64,000 nt of DNA from NCBI RefSeq assembly GCF_016405905.1, contig NZ_JAEFCB010000005.1:245325-309324 (forward strand). The letters run 5' to 3'. This document shows positions 27,452 through 36,731 of this stretch, in pieces (the stretch's first letter is position 1; every line of letters starts with the position of its first letter). This DNA is from Variovorax sp. IB41. Its GTDB lineage: Bacteria > Pseudomonadota > Gammaproteobacteria > Burkholderiales > Burkholderiaceae_C. Below the pieces are notes generated by a model. That model did no database searches. It saw only the letters and a program-made list of their open reading frames with translations, and had not been told where the DNA came from. The position numbers were made by a program, and so were the translations under genes.

Positions 27452-29492
27452 GAAGATCCTGATCGCCAATCGCGGTGAAATCGCCTGCCGCGTGATTCAA
27501 ACGGCCAAGAAGATGGGCATCCTCACCGTCGCCGTCTACTCCGACGCCGACAAGGAAGCGCGCCACGTCGAGCTGGCCGACGAGGCCGTGCACATCGGCG
27601 CCGCGCCCAGCCGCGAGAGCTACCTGCAGGCCGACCGCATCATCGCGGCGTGCAAAGAGACAGGCGCCGAGGCGGTGCATCCGGGCTACGGCTTCCTCTC
27701 GGAGAACGAAGCCTTTGCGCGCAAGGTCGAGGAAGAGGGCATTGCCTTCATCGGACCGAAGCACTATTCGATCGCGGCGATGGGCGACAAGATCGCCTCC
27801 AAGAAGCTCGCGAACGAGGCCAAGGTCAACACCATTCCGGGCTGGAACGACGCCATCGAGACGGCTGAGCGCGCCGTGGAAATCGCCAAGGACATCGGCT
27901 ACCCCGTGATGATCAAGGCCTCGGCCGGTGGCGGCGGCAAGGGCCTGCGCGTGGCCTATGACGACAAGGATGCTTTCGAGGGCTTCACCTCGTGCCGGAA
28001 CGAAGCGCGCAACAGCTTCGGCGACGACCGGGTGTTCATCGAGAAGTTCGTCGAGGAGCCGCGCCACATCGAGATCCAGGTGCTGGGCGATTCGCACGGC
28101 AACGTGATCTACCTGAACGAGCGCGAGTGCTCGATCCAGCGGCGCCACCAGAAGGTGATCGAGGAGGCGCCGTCGCCCTTCATCAGCGACGAGACGCGCA
28201 AGGCCATGGGTGCGCAGGCGGTGCAGCTGGCCAAGGCGGTGAACTACCAGAGCGCGGGCACGGTGGAGTTCGTGGTCGGCAAGGACCAGAGCTTTTATTT
28301 CCTGGAGATGAACACGCGGCTGCAGGTGGAGCACCCGGTCACCGAATGCATCACGGGGCTGGACTTGGTCGAGCTGATGATCCGCGTCGCGGCCGGTGAA
28401 GAACTGCCTCTCACGCAGGAAGAGGTCAAGCGCGACGGCTGGGCCATCGAGTGCCGCATCAACGCAGAAGACCCGTTCCGCAATTTCCTGCCTTCGACCG
28501 GGCGCCTGGTGAAGTTCCAGCCGCCGGCCGAGACGATGTTCGCAAGCGACACGGCGCATCTGCAAGGCGTGCGCGTGGACACCGGCGTGTACGACGGCGG
28601 CGAGATCCCGATGTACTACGACTCGATGATCGCCAAGCTCATCGTGCACGGCAAGGACCGCCAGCATGCGATTGCCCGCATGCGCGAGGCGCTCAACGGT
28701 TTCGTGATCCGCGGCATCAGCAGCAACATCCCGTTCCAGGCCGCGCTGCTCGCGCATCCGAAGTTCGTGGCGGGCGATTTCAACACCGGCTTCATCGCCG
28801 AGCACTACGGCAAGGGCTTCCACGCGGAAGACGTGCCGCACGCCGATCCGTCGTTCCTCGTCGCGCTCGCAGCCTATGTGCACCGCCGCTATCGCGCGCG
28901 CGCCTCCGGCATCAGCGGGCAGCTCGCGGGCCATGGCGTGAAGGTGGGCGAGCAGTTCGTGGTGGTGGAGCTCGGGCCCGAGGGCAAGCATGTGCAGCAC
29001 CCCGTGTCGGTCACCGATTTCCACGGCAAGACCGGCGCGAGCGCGGTGGCCGTGGGCGGCAAGAGCTACAAGATCGACAGCAGCTTCGCGCTCGGCGCGA
29101 TCCGTGTGCAGGGCATGGTCAACGACAAGCCCTTCACCGCGCAGGTCGAGCGCGGCGCGGGCAAGAATCCGCTGGCGCTGCGCGTGTCGCACGACGGCAC
29201 GCAGATCGAGGCCATGGTGCTGTCGCCGCTGGGCGCGCGCCTGCTCGAACTCATGCCCTACAAGGCGCCGCCGGACCTGAGCAAGTTCCTGATGTCGCCG
29301 ATGCCGGGCCTCCTGGTCGAGGTGTCGGTGCAACCGGGGCAGCAGGTGCGCGCGGGCGAGAAGCTGGCCGTGATCGAGGCCATGAAGATGGAAAACGTGC
29401 TCTTCGCCACGCAGGACGGCGTGGTCGGAAAAATCTCGGCGGGCAAGGGCGAATCGCTCGCTGTCGACCAAATCATTCTGGAGTTCAACTGA
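27444..29492 (+). CDS. pccA: Propionyl-CoA carboxylase alpha subunit (biotin carboxylase + BCCP)
   Basis: A 682-residue protein. The biotin carboxylase N-domain ([25 protein letters not shown]) is followed by the ATP-grasp with [12 protein letters not shown] and the end [17 protein letters not shown]-type linker domain precedes the C-terminal biotinyl domain with Lys648 in EAMKMEN. It uses ATP and bicarbonate to carboxylate biotin for PccB. GGAG lies 7 bases before the ATG at 27444, chosen because the longer in-frame extension is the non-homologous leader. It ends overlapping the bioB start (TGATG). Confidence 0.95.
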   Translation: MFKKILIANRGEIACRVIQTAKKMGILTVAVYSDADKEARHVELADEAVHIGAAPSRESYLQADRIIAACKETGAEAVHPGYGFLSENEAFARKVEEEGIAFIGPKHYSIAAMGDKIASKKLANEAKVNTIPGWNDAIETAERAVEIAKDIGYPVMIKASAGGGGKGLRVAYDDKDAFEGFTSCRNEARNSFGDDRVFIEKFVEEPRHIEIQVLGDSHGNVIYLNERECSIQRRHQKVIEEAPSPFISDETRKAMGAQAVQLAKAVNYQSAGTVEFVVGKDQSFYFLEMNTRLQVEHPVTECITGLDLVELMIRVAAGEELPLTQEEVKRDGWAIECRINAEDPFRNFLPSTGRLVKFQPPAETMFASDTAHLQGVRVDTGVYDGGEIPMYYDSMIAKLIVHGKDRQHAIARMREALNGFVIRGISSNIPFQAALLAHPKFVAGDFNTGFIAEHYGKGFHAEDVPHADPSFLVALAAYVHRRYRARASGISGQLAGHGVKVGEQFVVVELGPEGKHVQHPVSVTDFHGKTGASAVAVGGKSYKIDSSFALGAIRVQGMVNDKPFTAQVERGAGKNPLALRVSHDGTQIEAMVLSPLGARLLELMPYKAPPDLSKFLMSPMPGLLVEVSVQPGQQVRAGEKLAVIEAMKMENVLFATQDGVVGKISAGKGESLAVDQIILEFN

Positions 29493-30523
29493 TGGGTGCC
29501 AACGACCTGCAACAGACGATCACGCTGCACCGGCCCGCAAAGCCGCTGACGCCGCAAGGCCCGTGGTCGGTCGAGGCGATCCAGGCGCTGCTCGACAAGC
29601 CGCTGATGGACCTGCTGTTCGAGGCGCAGACGGTGCACCGCGAGCATTTTCCCGAAGGCGACATCGAATTGGCGACGCTGCTCTCGGTCAAAACCGGCGG
29701 CTGCCCCGAGAACTGCGGCTACTGCCCGCAGTCGGCCGAGTTCGACACCGGCGTGAAGGCGCAAAAACTCATGGAGGTCGACGAGGTGCTGCGCGCCGCG
29801 CAGGCTGCCAAGGACGCGGGCGCCACGCGCTTCTGCATGGGCGCCGCATGGCGCGCGCCGAAGGACCGCGACGTGGAGAAGGTGGCCGTGCTGGTCGAGG
29901 CGGTGAAGGGCCTCGGCATGCAGACCTGCGCCACGCTCGGCATGCTGGAGCCGCACCACGCGCACCAGCTGAAGGCCGCGGGCCTCGATTACTACAACCA
30001 CAACCTGGACACCGCGCCCGAGTACTACACCGACATCGTCGACACGCGCAGCTACCAGGACCGGCTCGACACGCTGGCCCATGTGCGCAGCGCCGGCATC
30101 AGCGTGTGCTGCGGCGGCATCGTCGGTATGGGCGAACAGCCGGTGCACCGTGCAGGGCTGATCGCGCAGCTGGCCAACCTGAATCCGTACCCGGAGTCGG
30201 TGCCGATCAACAGCCTGGTGCGCGTGCCGGGCACGCCGCTGGCCGATTCGGAGCCGGTCGATCCCTTCGACTTCGTGCGCATGATCGCGGTCGCGCGCAT
30301 CACGATGCCGACCGCGCGCGTGCGGCTGTCTGCCGGGCGCCAGCAGATGGGCGACGCGGTGCAGGCGCTGTGCTTCATGGCCGGCGCGAATTCAATCTTC
30401 TACGGCGACAAGCTGCTGGTGACCGGCAACCCCGATGTGGATGCCGACGTGCAGCTGCTGCGCAAGCTCGGCCTGCAGTCGCGCCGCACCGCGACCACCG
30501 AAACGGTGGAGGTCTGCGCATGA
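29492..30523 (+). CDS. bioB: Biotin synthase
   Basis: A 343-residue radical SAM enzyme. The [4Fe-4S] motif CPENCGYC has Cys71, Cys75 and Cys78; [13 protein letters not shown] and the C-terminal [33 protein letters not shown] are BioB signatures. It inserts sulfur into dethiobiotin using an auxiliary [2Fe-2S] cluster. The ATG shares a base with the pccA stop codon (TGATG). The next gene's ATG overlaps the bioB stop. Its place in the propionyl-CoA carboxylase operon links cofactor supply to the biotin enzyme; the rest of the bio pathway is not here. Confidence 0.96.
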   Translation: MGANDLQQTITLHRPAKPLTPQGPWSVEAIQALLDKPLMDLLFEAQTVHREHFPEGDIELATLLSVKTGGCPENCGYCPQSAEFDTGVKAQKLMEVDEVLRAAQAAKDAGATRFCMGAAWRAPKDRDVEKVAVLVEAVKGLGMQTCATLGMLEPHHAHQLKAAGLDYYNHNLDTAPEYYTDIVDTRSYQDRLDTLAHVRSAGISVCCGGIVGMGEQPVHRAGLIAQLANLNPYPESVPINSLVRVPGTPLADSEPVDPFDFVRMIAVARITMPTARVRLSAGRQQMGDAVQALCFMAGANSIFYGDKLLVTGNPDVDADVQLLRKLGLQSRRTATTETVEVCA

Positions 30524-31011
30524 CGGCCGCGGCGCGTCCCTTCAAGGTGCTGGGCATCCAGCAGATCGCCATCGGTGGGCTCGACAAGATGCGCCTGCAG
30601 AAGCTCTGGGTCGACATGCTGGGGCTCGAAGTCACCGGCACCTTCAAGAGCGAGCGCGAGAACGTCGACGAGGACATCTGTTCGATGGGCAGCGGGCCGT
30701 TCAAGGTCGAGGTCGACCTGATGCAGCCGCTGGACCCGGACAAGAAACCCGCGGTGCACGCGACGCCGCTCAACCACGTGGGGCTGTGGATCGACGACCT
30801 GCCCAAGGCCGTCGAATGGCTCACGGCGCAGGGCGTGCGCTTTGCGCCCGGCGGCATTCGCCAGGGCGCGGCCGGTTTTGACATCTGCTTCCTGCACCCG
30901 AAGGCGAACGACGAATTTCCGATCGCCGGTGAGGGCGTGCTGATCGAGATGGTGCAGGCACCGCCCGAGGTGGTGAAGGCCTTCAGCGCGCTCGCTTCAG
31001 CTACGCGTTGA
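30520..31011 (+). CDS. VOC (glyoxalase) family protein, candidate methylmalonyl-CoA epimerase
   Basis: A 163-residue VOC-fold protein with two beta-alpha-beta-beta-beta modules. Metal-site remnants are visible: IQQIAIGG at strand 1 (where epimerases and glyoxalases usually have His), [18 protein letters not shown] (His kept) and VLIEMVQ (Glu kept). It may be the epimerase that converts (S)- to (R)-methylmalonyl-CoA between PccAB and ScpA. This is suggested by operon position (ATG overlaps the bioB stop) and length. The Gln in place of the first His is a caution, and it might be a lactoylglutathione lyase-like protein of another function. Confidence 0.7.
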   Translation: MTAAARPFKVLGIQQIAIGGLDKMRLQKLWVDMLGLEVTGTFKSERENVDEDICSMGSGPFKVEVDLMQPLDPDKKPAVHATPLNHVGLWIDDLPKAVEWLTAQGVRFAPGGIRQGAAGFDICFLHPKANDEFPIAGEGVLIEMVQAPPEVVKAFSALASATR

Positions 31012-31498
31012 GTACCTTCCTGATCGGCGGCCGCACATCCGAGCGGTGCGGCGGCAGCATCGGCTGGTGCTCGCGCGCCGGGTTCAGGATGATCGAGGTC
31101 GCGGTCTCGGTGAGGATGCAGAACTTGGTGACCACCGCGTCGAGGTGGCTCACGTCGATCACTGCGATCTCGAGGATCCAGCTGTCCTCGCCGGTCACGT
31201 TGTAGGCGTTCACGCATTCGGGCGTGTCCTGCACCAGCTTCACGACATGGTCGTAGTCGGCGCGGCCGACGCGGATGATCGCGCGGATGCCGTAGCCCAG
31301 CTTGCCGAGGTTGACGGTCGCGCGATAGCCGCTGATGACGCCTGCGGCCTCCAGTTTCTTCACGCGCTCGGTCACGGCCGGCTGGCTCAGGTGCACGCGG
31401 CGGCCGAGCTCGGCCATGGTGAGGCGCGCATCGCTCTGCAATTCAGCCAGGATGCGCGTGTCGTGAGCGTCAAGCGCGGGGTTCAAGGTGAAGTCCAT
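31001..31498 (-). CDS. Lrp/AsnC family transcriptional regulator
   Basis: A 165-residue protein. The N-terminal HTH ([55 protein letters not shown], about 9-63) is typical. The RAM ligand domain follows ([39 protein letters not shown]). It converges with the VOC gene, overlapping it by 11 bases at the 3' ends, and diverges from the EamA exporter over 121 bases. Control of that exporter by an amino acid signal is likely (inference). Confidence 0.92.
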   Translation of the reverse strand: MDFTLNPALDAHDTRILAELQSDARLTMAELGRRVHLSQPAVTERVKKLEAAGVISGYRATVNLGKLGYGIRAIIRVGRADYDHVVKLVQDTPECVNAYNVTGEDSWILEIAVIDVSHLDAVVTKFCILTETATSIILNPAREHQPMLPPHRSDVRPPIRKVLNA

Positions 31499-31619
31499 GG
31501 AACTCCTTTAAATCGACGGTGATGGAGCGGCAGAACCGTGGAATGTCCATGGTTCACCGAAGCCGGCTTTCATACCATGGGCGGCGCTTCAGTACCAATA
31601 AAACAAGAGACTCCTCGAT

Positions 31620-32531
31620 ATGCCAACCCTTGCCGCTCCCGCCGCGCCCGGTGCCAACCGCGGCGCGCTACCGCCTTTGCTGTGGCTTTGCCTCGCCGCC
31701 ACCTGGGTGGTCTGGGGCTCGACGTATCTGGCGATCAAGTACGCGCTGATCAGCTTTCCGCCGTTCCTGCAGATGGGATCGCGCTTCCTGTTCGCGGGAC
31801 TGCTGCTGGCCGCGTGGATGCGCTGGCGCGGTGCCGCGTGGCCCTCGAAACTGCAGTGGCGCAATGCGCTGGTGGTCGGCGCGTTGATGCTGGGCGGCGG
31901 CATGGGCGGCACAGCGCATGCCGAAGTCACGATCGGCTCGGGGCTCGTGGTGGCCTTCATCGCGGTGGTGCCGCTGCTGATCGCGCTGCTCAATTTGATC
32001 TGGGGCATCAAGCCGACGCGCATGGAGGCGGCCGGCATCGCGCTCGGGCTCATCGGCGTGCTGATGCTCACGCAGGGCAGCGGCTTCCAGTCGTCGCCCG
32101 CGGGGTTGGCGGCGATTTCGATTGCCTGCATCTGCTGGTCGATGGGCAGCGTGCTGAGCCAGCGCAGCCTGCCGCTCGCGCCCGGCGCGATGGGCTTTGC
32201 GAGCGAGATGATCTGCGGCGGGGTGGTGCTGCTGGTGCTGGCGGCCGTCTCGCGCGAGAGCCTCGCGTGGCCACCGGCGCCCCAGGCCGTCTGGGCCTGG
32301 CTGTACCTGGTGGTGTTCGGTTCGCTGATCGCCTTCAACGCCTACATGGTGCTGCTCGCGAAGGCGCCGGCCGCGCTGGCGGCGAGCTACACCTTCGTGA
32401 ACCCGGTGATCGCGATGCTGCTGGGCGTGTGGATCGCCAACGAGACCGTCACGCGCTTCGAGTGGTATGCGGTGGCGGTCGTGCTGGCCGGGGTGCTGTT
32501 GCTGCTCTTCAAGCGCCCGAAAAAGAACTGA
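31620..32531 (+). CDS. EamA/DMT family transporter (YedA-like)
   Basis: A 303-residue membrane protein with ten predicted helices in two EamA repeats (LLWLCLAATWVVWGSTYLAIKYAL at the start; SYTFVNPVIAMLLGVWIANETVTRFEWYAVAVVLAGVLLL at the end). It belongs to the drug/metabolite exporter superfamily; the substrate is unknown, possibly an amino acid given the divergent Lrp gene. The start MPTLAAPAAPG is an extended N-terminus before helix 1. It converges with a LysE-type gene 14 bases away. Confidence 0.9.
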   Translation: MPTLAAPAAPGANRGALPPLLWLCLAATWVVWGSTYLAIKYALISFPPFLQMGSRFLFAGLLLAAWMRWRGAAWPSKLQWRNALVVGALMLGGGMGGTAHAEVTIGSGLVVAFIAVVPLLIALLNLIWGIKPTRMEAAGIALGLIGVLMLTQGSGFQSSPAGLAAISIACICWSMGSVLSQRSLPLAPGAMGFASEMICGGVVLLVLAAVSRESLAWPPAPQAVWAWLYLVVFGSLIAFNAYMVLLAKAPAALAASYTFVNPVIAMLLGVWIANETVTRFEWYAVAVVLAGVLLLLFKRPKKN

Positions 32532-32546
32532 AGGGCTGAACGCCCT
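32532..32546. terminator. Bidirectional stem-loop between eamA and lysE genes
   Basis: AGGGC (32532-32536), loop TGAAC, GCCCT (32542-32546), exactly between two converging stop codons. No strong T-tract on either strand. Confidence 0.4.
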
Positions 32547-33184
32547 CAGGTGCCCGGACGGCGCCAGAACGCCAGCGTGGCCGCCAGCAGCCACATGCCG
32601 GCCGCGCAACTGCGGTTCAGCACCTTGAGGCCGCGGCGCGAGAGCCAGCGCACGGCCTGCGTGCCGGCGGCCGCGTAGGCCAGCATCACACAGGTGTCGA
32701 GCACCACGAAGATCGCGCCGAGCAGCAGGTACTGCGGGCCTTGCGGCTGGGTGATGTCGATGAACTGCGGCAGGAAGGCGGCGAAGAACAGCACCGTCTT
32801 CGGGTTCGACAGCGCCACGAGCAGGCTGCGCACGAGGGCCATGCGGCCATGCGGGCGGACCTCGACGGCGGACTTGGCGAGCGCCGTGCCGAGGTCGGTC
32901 GCGTCGCTGCGCCAGAGCTTGATGCCCAGCCACACGAGGTAGACGACGCCCGCGATCCGGATCGCGTTGAAAAGCAGCTCCGACGCCGCGAGCAGCGAAC
33001 CCAGCCCGAGCGCGACGACCGCGATCAGCGTGGTGCTGCCGAGCGACGCGCCCGCGATGCCCCAACTCGCGCGCCGCATGCCGCCCTCGATGCCGTTGGA
33101 CAGCGCCAGCAGCATCGTGGGGCCGGGTATGACGGCCAGTGCGAGCGAGGCGACGACGTAGATCAGCAGGGTGTCGAGGGTCAT
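32546..33184 (-). CDS. LysE/RhtB family exporter
   Basis: A 212-residue, six-helix membrane protein. The family start [44 protein letters not shown] with the PGP motif is clear, and [21 protein letters not shown] is the second signature. It exports an amino acid or homoserine-lactone-like compound. Its ATG overlaps the stop of the RnfB-like gene upstream (33181-33184), so the two are on one transcript. Confidence 0.92.
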   Translation of the reverse strand: MTLDTLLIYVVASLALAVIPGPTMLLALSNGIEGGMRRASWGIAGASLGSTTLIAVVALGLGSLLAASELLFNAIRIAGVVYLVWLGIKLWRSDATDLGTALAKSAVEVRPHGRMALVRSLLVALSNPKTVLFFAAFLPQFIDITQPQGPQYLLLGAIFVVLDTCVMLAYAAAGTQAVRWLSRRGLKVLNRSCAAGMWLLAATLAFWRRPGT

Positions 33185-33816
33185 GACTGGGGTTTGGCTT
33201 TTTCGCGTTGCTCGGCCGCGGCGCGGGCTCGCGCCAGCGCGGCTTCGACGATGGAGCGCTTGCGTGTGTCGGCGGCTTGGGGCTCGGAGACGGCGGGTGT
33301 CGGTTCAGCCTCGCGTTTTGCCGCATCGCGGTGCTGGCCGTGCAGCTTGTAGCGTTGCAGCGCGGCTTCGGCCTGCGCCTGCGACCACGCCTGCCAGCCG
33401 CTGCGGCCCGGCGTTTCGACTTCGAGCGAAATGCAGTCGACCGGGCAGACCGGAATGCAGAGTTCGCAGCCCGTGCAGTGCGCCTCGATCACCGTGTGCA
33501 TGCGCTTGTTGATGCCGACGATGGCATCGGTCGGGCAGGCGTCGAGGCAGAGCGTGCAGCCGATGCACCAGGCCTCGTCGATGACGGCCATGGCGCGCGG
33601 GCCTTCGGTGCCGAATTGCGGATCGAGCGGCAGCGCGGGGCGGCCGGTGAGCTGTGCGAGGCGGTTGATGCCCTCGGCGCCGCCCGGCGGGCATTGGTTG
33701 ATGTCCGCTTCGCCATCGGCGATGGCTTGCGCGTAGCCGGCGCAATCGGGGTAGCCGCACCGTGTGCACTGCGTTTGCGGCAGTGCGACGTTGATGCGTG
33801 CGGCCAGCCCGTTCAC
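33181..33816 (-). CDS. RnfB-like ferredoxin (4Fe-4S), without membrane anchor
   Basis: A 211-residue iron-sulfur protein. The N-terminal Fe4 cluster motif C-x2-C-x4-C...C ([18 protein letters not shown]...NQCPPGG) is typical of RnfB. Two ferredoxin motifs follow, [14 protein letters not shown] and [14 protein letters not shown]. The N-terminal membrane helix of classic RnfB is missing, and the C-terminus is a charged Ala/Arg/Glu-rich helix. The start is taken at GTG 33816 ([16 protein letters not shown]), since upstream frame lies inside phaZ. No other rnf genes are near, so it is an orphan electron carrier, a type that is common in Burkholderiales. Confidence 0.85.
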   Translation of the reverse strand: MNGLAARINVALPQTQCTRCGYPDCAGYAQAIADGEADINQCPPGGAEGINRLAQLTGRPALPLDPQFGTEGPRAMAVIDEAWCIGCTLCLDACPTDAIVGINKRMHTVIEAHCTGCELCIPVCPVDCISLEVETPGRSGWQAWSQAQAEAALQRYKLHGQHRDAAKREAEPTPAVSEPQAADTRKRSIVEAALARARAAAEQREKAKPQS

Positions 33817-33833
33817 TTGAGGTTGCGCGCGCC

Positions 33834-35273
33834 TCAGCGCGCGGCGCTGGCGCGGGGCTTCTTGGCAGCGGCCGCGGGTTTCTTGGCGGGGGCGGCCACG
33901 GCAGCCTTCTTTGCGGCCGGCGTTTTCTTGGCCGCAACAGCAGCGACCTTCTGGCCCGGCTTGACGCGGTCTTCGGCCGCGAGGCTTTCGCGCGCGCCGG
34001 CACGGCTTTGCGGCTGGTCGTTCGCGGCGATGAACTTCACCAGCTTCGGGTAGACGAGGTCGCGCCAGCGGCGGCCGCTGAAGATGCCGTAGTGGCCCGC
34101 GCCCTTGACTTCGTAGTGCTCGCGCTTGGAGTCGGCGACACCGGTGCACAGGCTGTGCGCGGCTTCGGTCTGGCCCGAGCCGGAGATGTCGTCCAGCTCG
34201 CCTTCGACCGTCAGCAGCGCGGCCGTGCGGATGTCCTGCGGACGCACGCGCTCGATCTGGCCTTCGGGGTTCTTCACGTCCCAGGTGCCGTTCACGAGCT
34301 CGAACTGCTGGAACACGGTGCGGATGGTGTCCAGGTAGTAGTCAGCGTCCATGTCGAGGACGGCGTTGTACTCGTCGTAGAACTTGCGGTGGGCCTCGGC
34401 GCTGGCGTCGTCGCCCTTGATGAGGTCCTTGAAGTAGTCGTAGTGGCTCGATGCGTGGCGGTCGGGGTTCATCGCGACGAAGCCGGTGTGCTGCAGGAAG
34501 CCCGGGTACACGCGGCGGCCTTCACCCGCAAAGCCCTGCGGCACGCGATAGATCACGTTGTTCTCGAACCATTCGTAGCTCTTGTTCATCGCGAGGTTGT
34601 TGACCGCGGTGGGCGACTTGCGCGCGTCGATCGGGCCGCCCATCATCGTCAGCGTGAGCGGCAGCGCTTCCTTGCGGCTGGCCATGAGCGAGACGGCCGC
34701 GAGCACCGGCACGGTGGGCTGGCACACGCTGACCACGTGGCAGTTGCCATACTCGGCCTGCAGGCGGCGGATGAACTCCTGCACGTAGTTGATGTAGTCG
34801 TCCAGGTGGAATTCGCCTTCCGACATCGGCACGAGGCGGGCGTTTTTCCAGTCGGTGATGTAGACCTTGTGGTCCTGCAGCATGGTGCGCACGGTGTCGC
34901 GCAGGAGCGTGGCGTAGTGGCCCGACAGCGGCGCCACGATCAGCACCACGGGCTGGCTCTTGAGCGTCTTGAGGATGTGCGGCTCGTCGGTGAAGCGCTT
35001 GAAGCGGCGCAGTTCGCAGAAGGGCTTGTCGAGCTCGACGGCCTCCTGGATGACGACCTCTTCGCCATCGACCTTCACCGACTTGATGTTGAACTCGGGC
35101 TTCTCGTAGTCCTTGCCCAGGCGGTAGAGCAGGTCGTAGCCGGCGGCCATGCGCTGTGCCATCGGCAACTGGCCCCACACGGCGCCCTGGCCGTAGAGCT
35201 TGGAGGCCGCCTGCGCGAAGTCCGAGAACGGCTCCATCAGGGAACGCTGGGCTTCGTAGAGTTGATAGAGCAT
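33834..35273 (-). CDS. phaZ: Intracellular polyhydroxybutyrate depolymerase with basic Ala/Lys/Pro tail
   Basis: A 479-residue protein starting [23 protein letters not shown], the N-terminus of the Ralstonia PhaZ1 type. It is an alpha/beta hydrolase-like enzyme with a Cys nucleophile, Cys184 in VSVCQPTVP, Asp around 361 ([12 protein letters not shown]) and His394 ([10 protein letters not shown]). It breaks down stored PHB granules in the cytoplasm. Residues ~441-479 form a tail of AAKK, PAAKK and APAKK repeats like histone H1 or PhaM tails, not part of the catalytic domain. Upstream on its strand is a TATATT -10-like box and a TTGCA-G-TGCAA palindrome. Confidence 0.93.
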   Translation of the reverse strand: MLYQLYEAQRSLMEPFSDFAQAASKLYGQGAVWGQLPMAQRMAAGYDLLYRLGKDYEKPEFNIKSVKVDGEEVVIQEAVELDKPFCELRRFKRFTDEPHILKTLKSQPVVLIVAPLSGHYATLLRDTVRTMLQDHKVYITDWKNARLVPMSEGEFHLDDYINYVQEFIRRLQAEYGNCHVVSVCQPTVPVLAAVSLMASRKEALPLTLTMMGGPIDARKSPTAVNNLAMNKSYEWFENNVIYRVPQGFAGEGRRVYPGFLQHTGFVAMNPDRHASSHYDYFKDLIKGDDASAEAHRKFYDEYNAVLDMDADYYLDTIRTVFQQFELVNGTWDVKNPEGQIERVRPQDIRTAALLTVEGELDDISGSGQTEAAHSLCTGVADSKREHYEVKGAGHYGIFSGRRWRDLVYPKLVKFIAANDQPQSRAGARESLAAEDRVKPGQKVAAVAAKKTPAAKKAAVAAPAKKPAAAAKKPRASAAR

Positions 35274-35294
35274 TGCGGGTCTTGGAGTGGATTG

Positions 35295-35305
35295 TTGCAG
35301 TGCAA
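35295..35305. promoter_or_regulatory. Palindrome in the phaZ promoter
   Basis: TTGCA-G-TGCAA, 22 bases before the phaZ start and directly downstream of a TATATT element on the minus strand. TGC-rich dyads of this kind resemble sites of the PHB-sensing repressor PhaR as I recall them. The assignment is tentative. Confidence 0.35.
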
Positions 35306-35384
35306 TATATCAGCGCATCTGCCGCCATGCAGGGGGCCTAACCCCTAGTCCGACCCCGCGAAAGGGGCCGATTCCTGCGAAAGA

Positions 35385-35419
35385 TGTGAAGGAATCGCCG
35401 GAAGACGGATTCCTTCACA
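35385..35419 (-). terminator. Long stem-loop after the aminotransferase gene
   Basis: A 12-bp perfect inverted repeat TGTGAAGGAATC (35385-35396) and GATTCCTTCACA (35408-35419) with an 11-base loop. It sits 11 bases past the stop of the minus-strand aminotransferase gene, so it is probably its terminator, though the T-tract (ATCTTTC) is weak. Confidence 0.55.
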
Positions 35420-35429
35420 CCGGTGTCAC

Positions 35430-36626
35430 CTAGATGACCTTGGCGATCGACGCGCAGACGTAGTCGATGTTCTTGCTGTTCAGCGCGGCCACGCACATGC
35501 GGCCGGTGTCGGTGCCGTACACGCCGAACTCATTGCGCAGGCGCACCATCTGGTCCTTGGTGAGGCCCGAGTAGCTGAACATGCCGATCTGCGTGGTGAT
35601 GAAGCCCATGTCTTCCTTCACGCCCGCGGCCTTCAGGCCGTCGACCAGCTTCTGGCGCATAGCCTTGATGCGCACGCGCATCTCGCCGAGTTCCTTTTCC
35701 CACAGGGCGCGCAGTTCGGCATTGCCGAGCACCGCGGCCACCACGGCGCCGCCGTGGATCGGCGGGTTGCTGTAGTTGGTGCGGATGGCGATCTTGAGTT
35801 GCGACAGAACGCGGCCGGCTTCTTCCTTGTTCTCGCACAGCACCGAGAGGGCGCCCACGCGTTCGCCGTAGAGGCTGAAGCTCTTGGAGAAGGAGGTCGA
35901 GACGAAGAAGGTGAGGCCCGCTTCGACGAACTTGGCGACGGCCGCGCCGTCTTCCTTCAGGCCGTAGCCGAAGCCCTGGTAGGCCATGTCCAGGAAGGGC
36001 ACGAGGCCCTTGGCCTTGACCGCGGCAACGACCTGGTCCCACTGCTCGGACGTGATGTCGTAGCCGGTAGGGTTATGGCAGCAGGCATGCAGCACGACGA
36101 CGGAGCCCGCGGGCGCCGCGTTGAGCGCGGCCAGCATGCCGTCGAAGTTGATGCCGCGCTTGGCGGCGTCGTAGTAGGGGTAGCTGTCGACTTCGAAGCC
36201 CGCGTTGGTGAACAGGGCGCGGTGGTTTTCCCAGCTCGGGTCGCTGATCAGCACCTTGGCCTTGGGGTTGAGCTTCTTCAGGAAGTCGGCGCCGACCTTC
36301 AGGCCGCCGGTGCCGCCGATGGCCTGGATGGTGGCCACGCGGCCCGATTGCACGGGTTCGCTGTCGGCACCGAAAACCAGCGTCTTCACGGCGTTGTCGT
36401 ACGCCACGATGCCGTCGATGGGGAGATAACCGCGCGCCGAGGGCGCTTTCATCATGTCTTGCTCTGCGGCCTGCACGCACTGGAGCAGGGGCAGCTTGCC
36501 GTTGTCGTCGTAATAGACGCCGACGCCGAGATTGACCTTGTTGGGGTTGGTATCGGCGGCAAATTGCTCGTTGAGGCCGAGGATCGGGTCGCGCGGTGCC
36601 ATTTCGACCGCGGTGAACATAGACAT
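35430..36626 (-). CDS. tyrB: Aromatic amino acid / aspartate aminotransferase
   Basis: A 398-residue PLP enzyme of the class I (aspartate/tyrosine) family. It starts [43 protein letters not shown] and has HACCHNPTG, the PLP Lys248 in [16 protein letters not shown], and substrate-binding Arg in NYSNPP...GRM. It transfers amino groups between aromatic amino acids or aspartate and 2-oxo acids. TyrB and AspC activities are hard to separate by eye, so the symbol is provisional. AAAGGA precedes the ATG. It diverges from uvrB over 105 bases. Confidence 0.9.
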   Translation of the reverse strand: MSMFTAVEMAPRDPILGLNEQFAADTNPNKVNLGVGVYYDDNGKLPLLQCVQAAEQDMMKAPSARGYLPIDGIVAYDNAVKTLVFGADSEPVQSGRVATIQAIGGTGGLKVGADFLKKLNPKAKVLISDPSWENHRALFTNAGFEVDSYPYYDAAKRGINFDGMLAALNAAPAGSVVVLHACCHNPTGYDITSEQWDQVVAAVKAKGLVPFLDMAYQGFGYGLKEDGAAVAKFVEAGLTFFVSTSFSKSFSLYGERVGALSVLCENKEEAGRVLSQLKIAIRTNYSNPPIHGGAVVAAVLGNAELRALWEKELGEMRVRIKAMRQKLVDGLKAAGVKEDMGFITTQIGMFSYSGLTKDQMVRLRNEFGVYGTDTGRMCVAALNSKNIDYVCASIAKVI

Positions 36627-36731
36627 GGAAAGGTCCTTTGGGATGAAAGCTTCGCTGGCAACCGGACTTGCGCTACGCTTTCCGGTTGCCTTGAATTTTA
36701 CCGGCGCCATCGCCACCTGTCGGGAACAGCC

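Noticed and set aside
36717..36729. LexA-like site before uvrB
   Set aside because: The sequence is CTGT-N5-ACAG, not CTGT-N8-ACAG, and overlaps the translation start region. It does not fit the SOS box.
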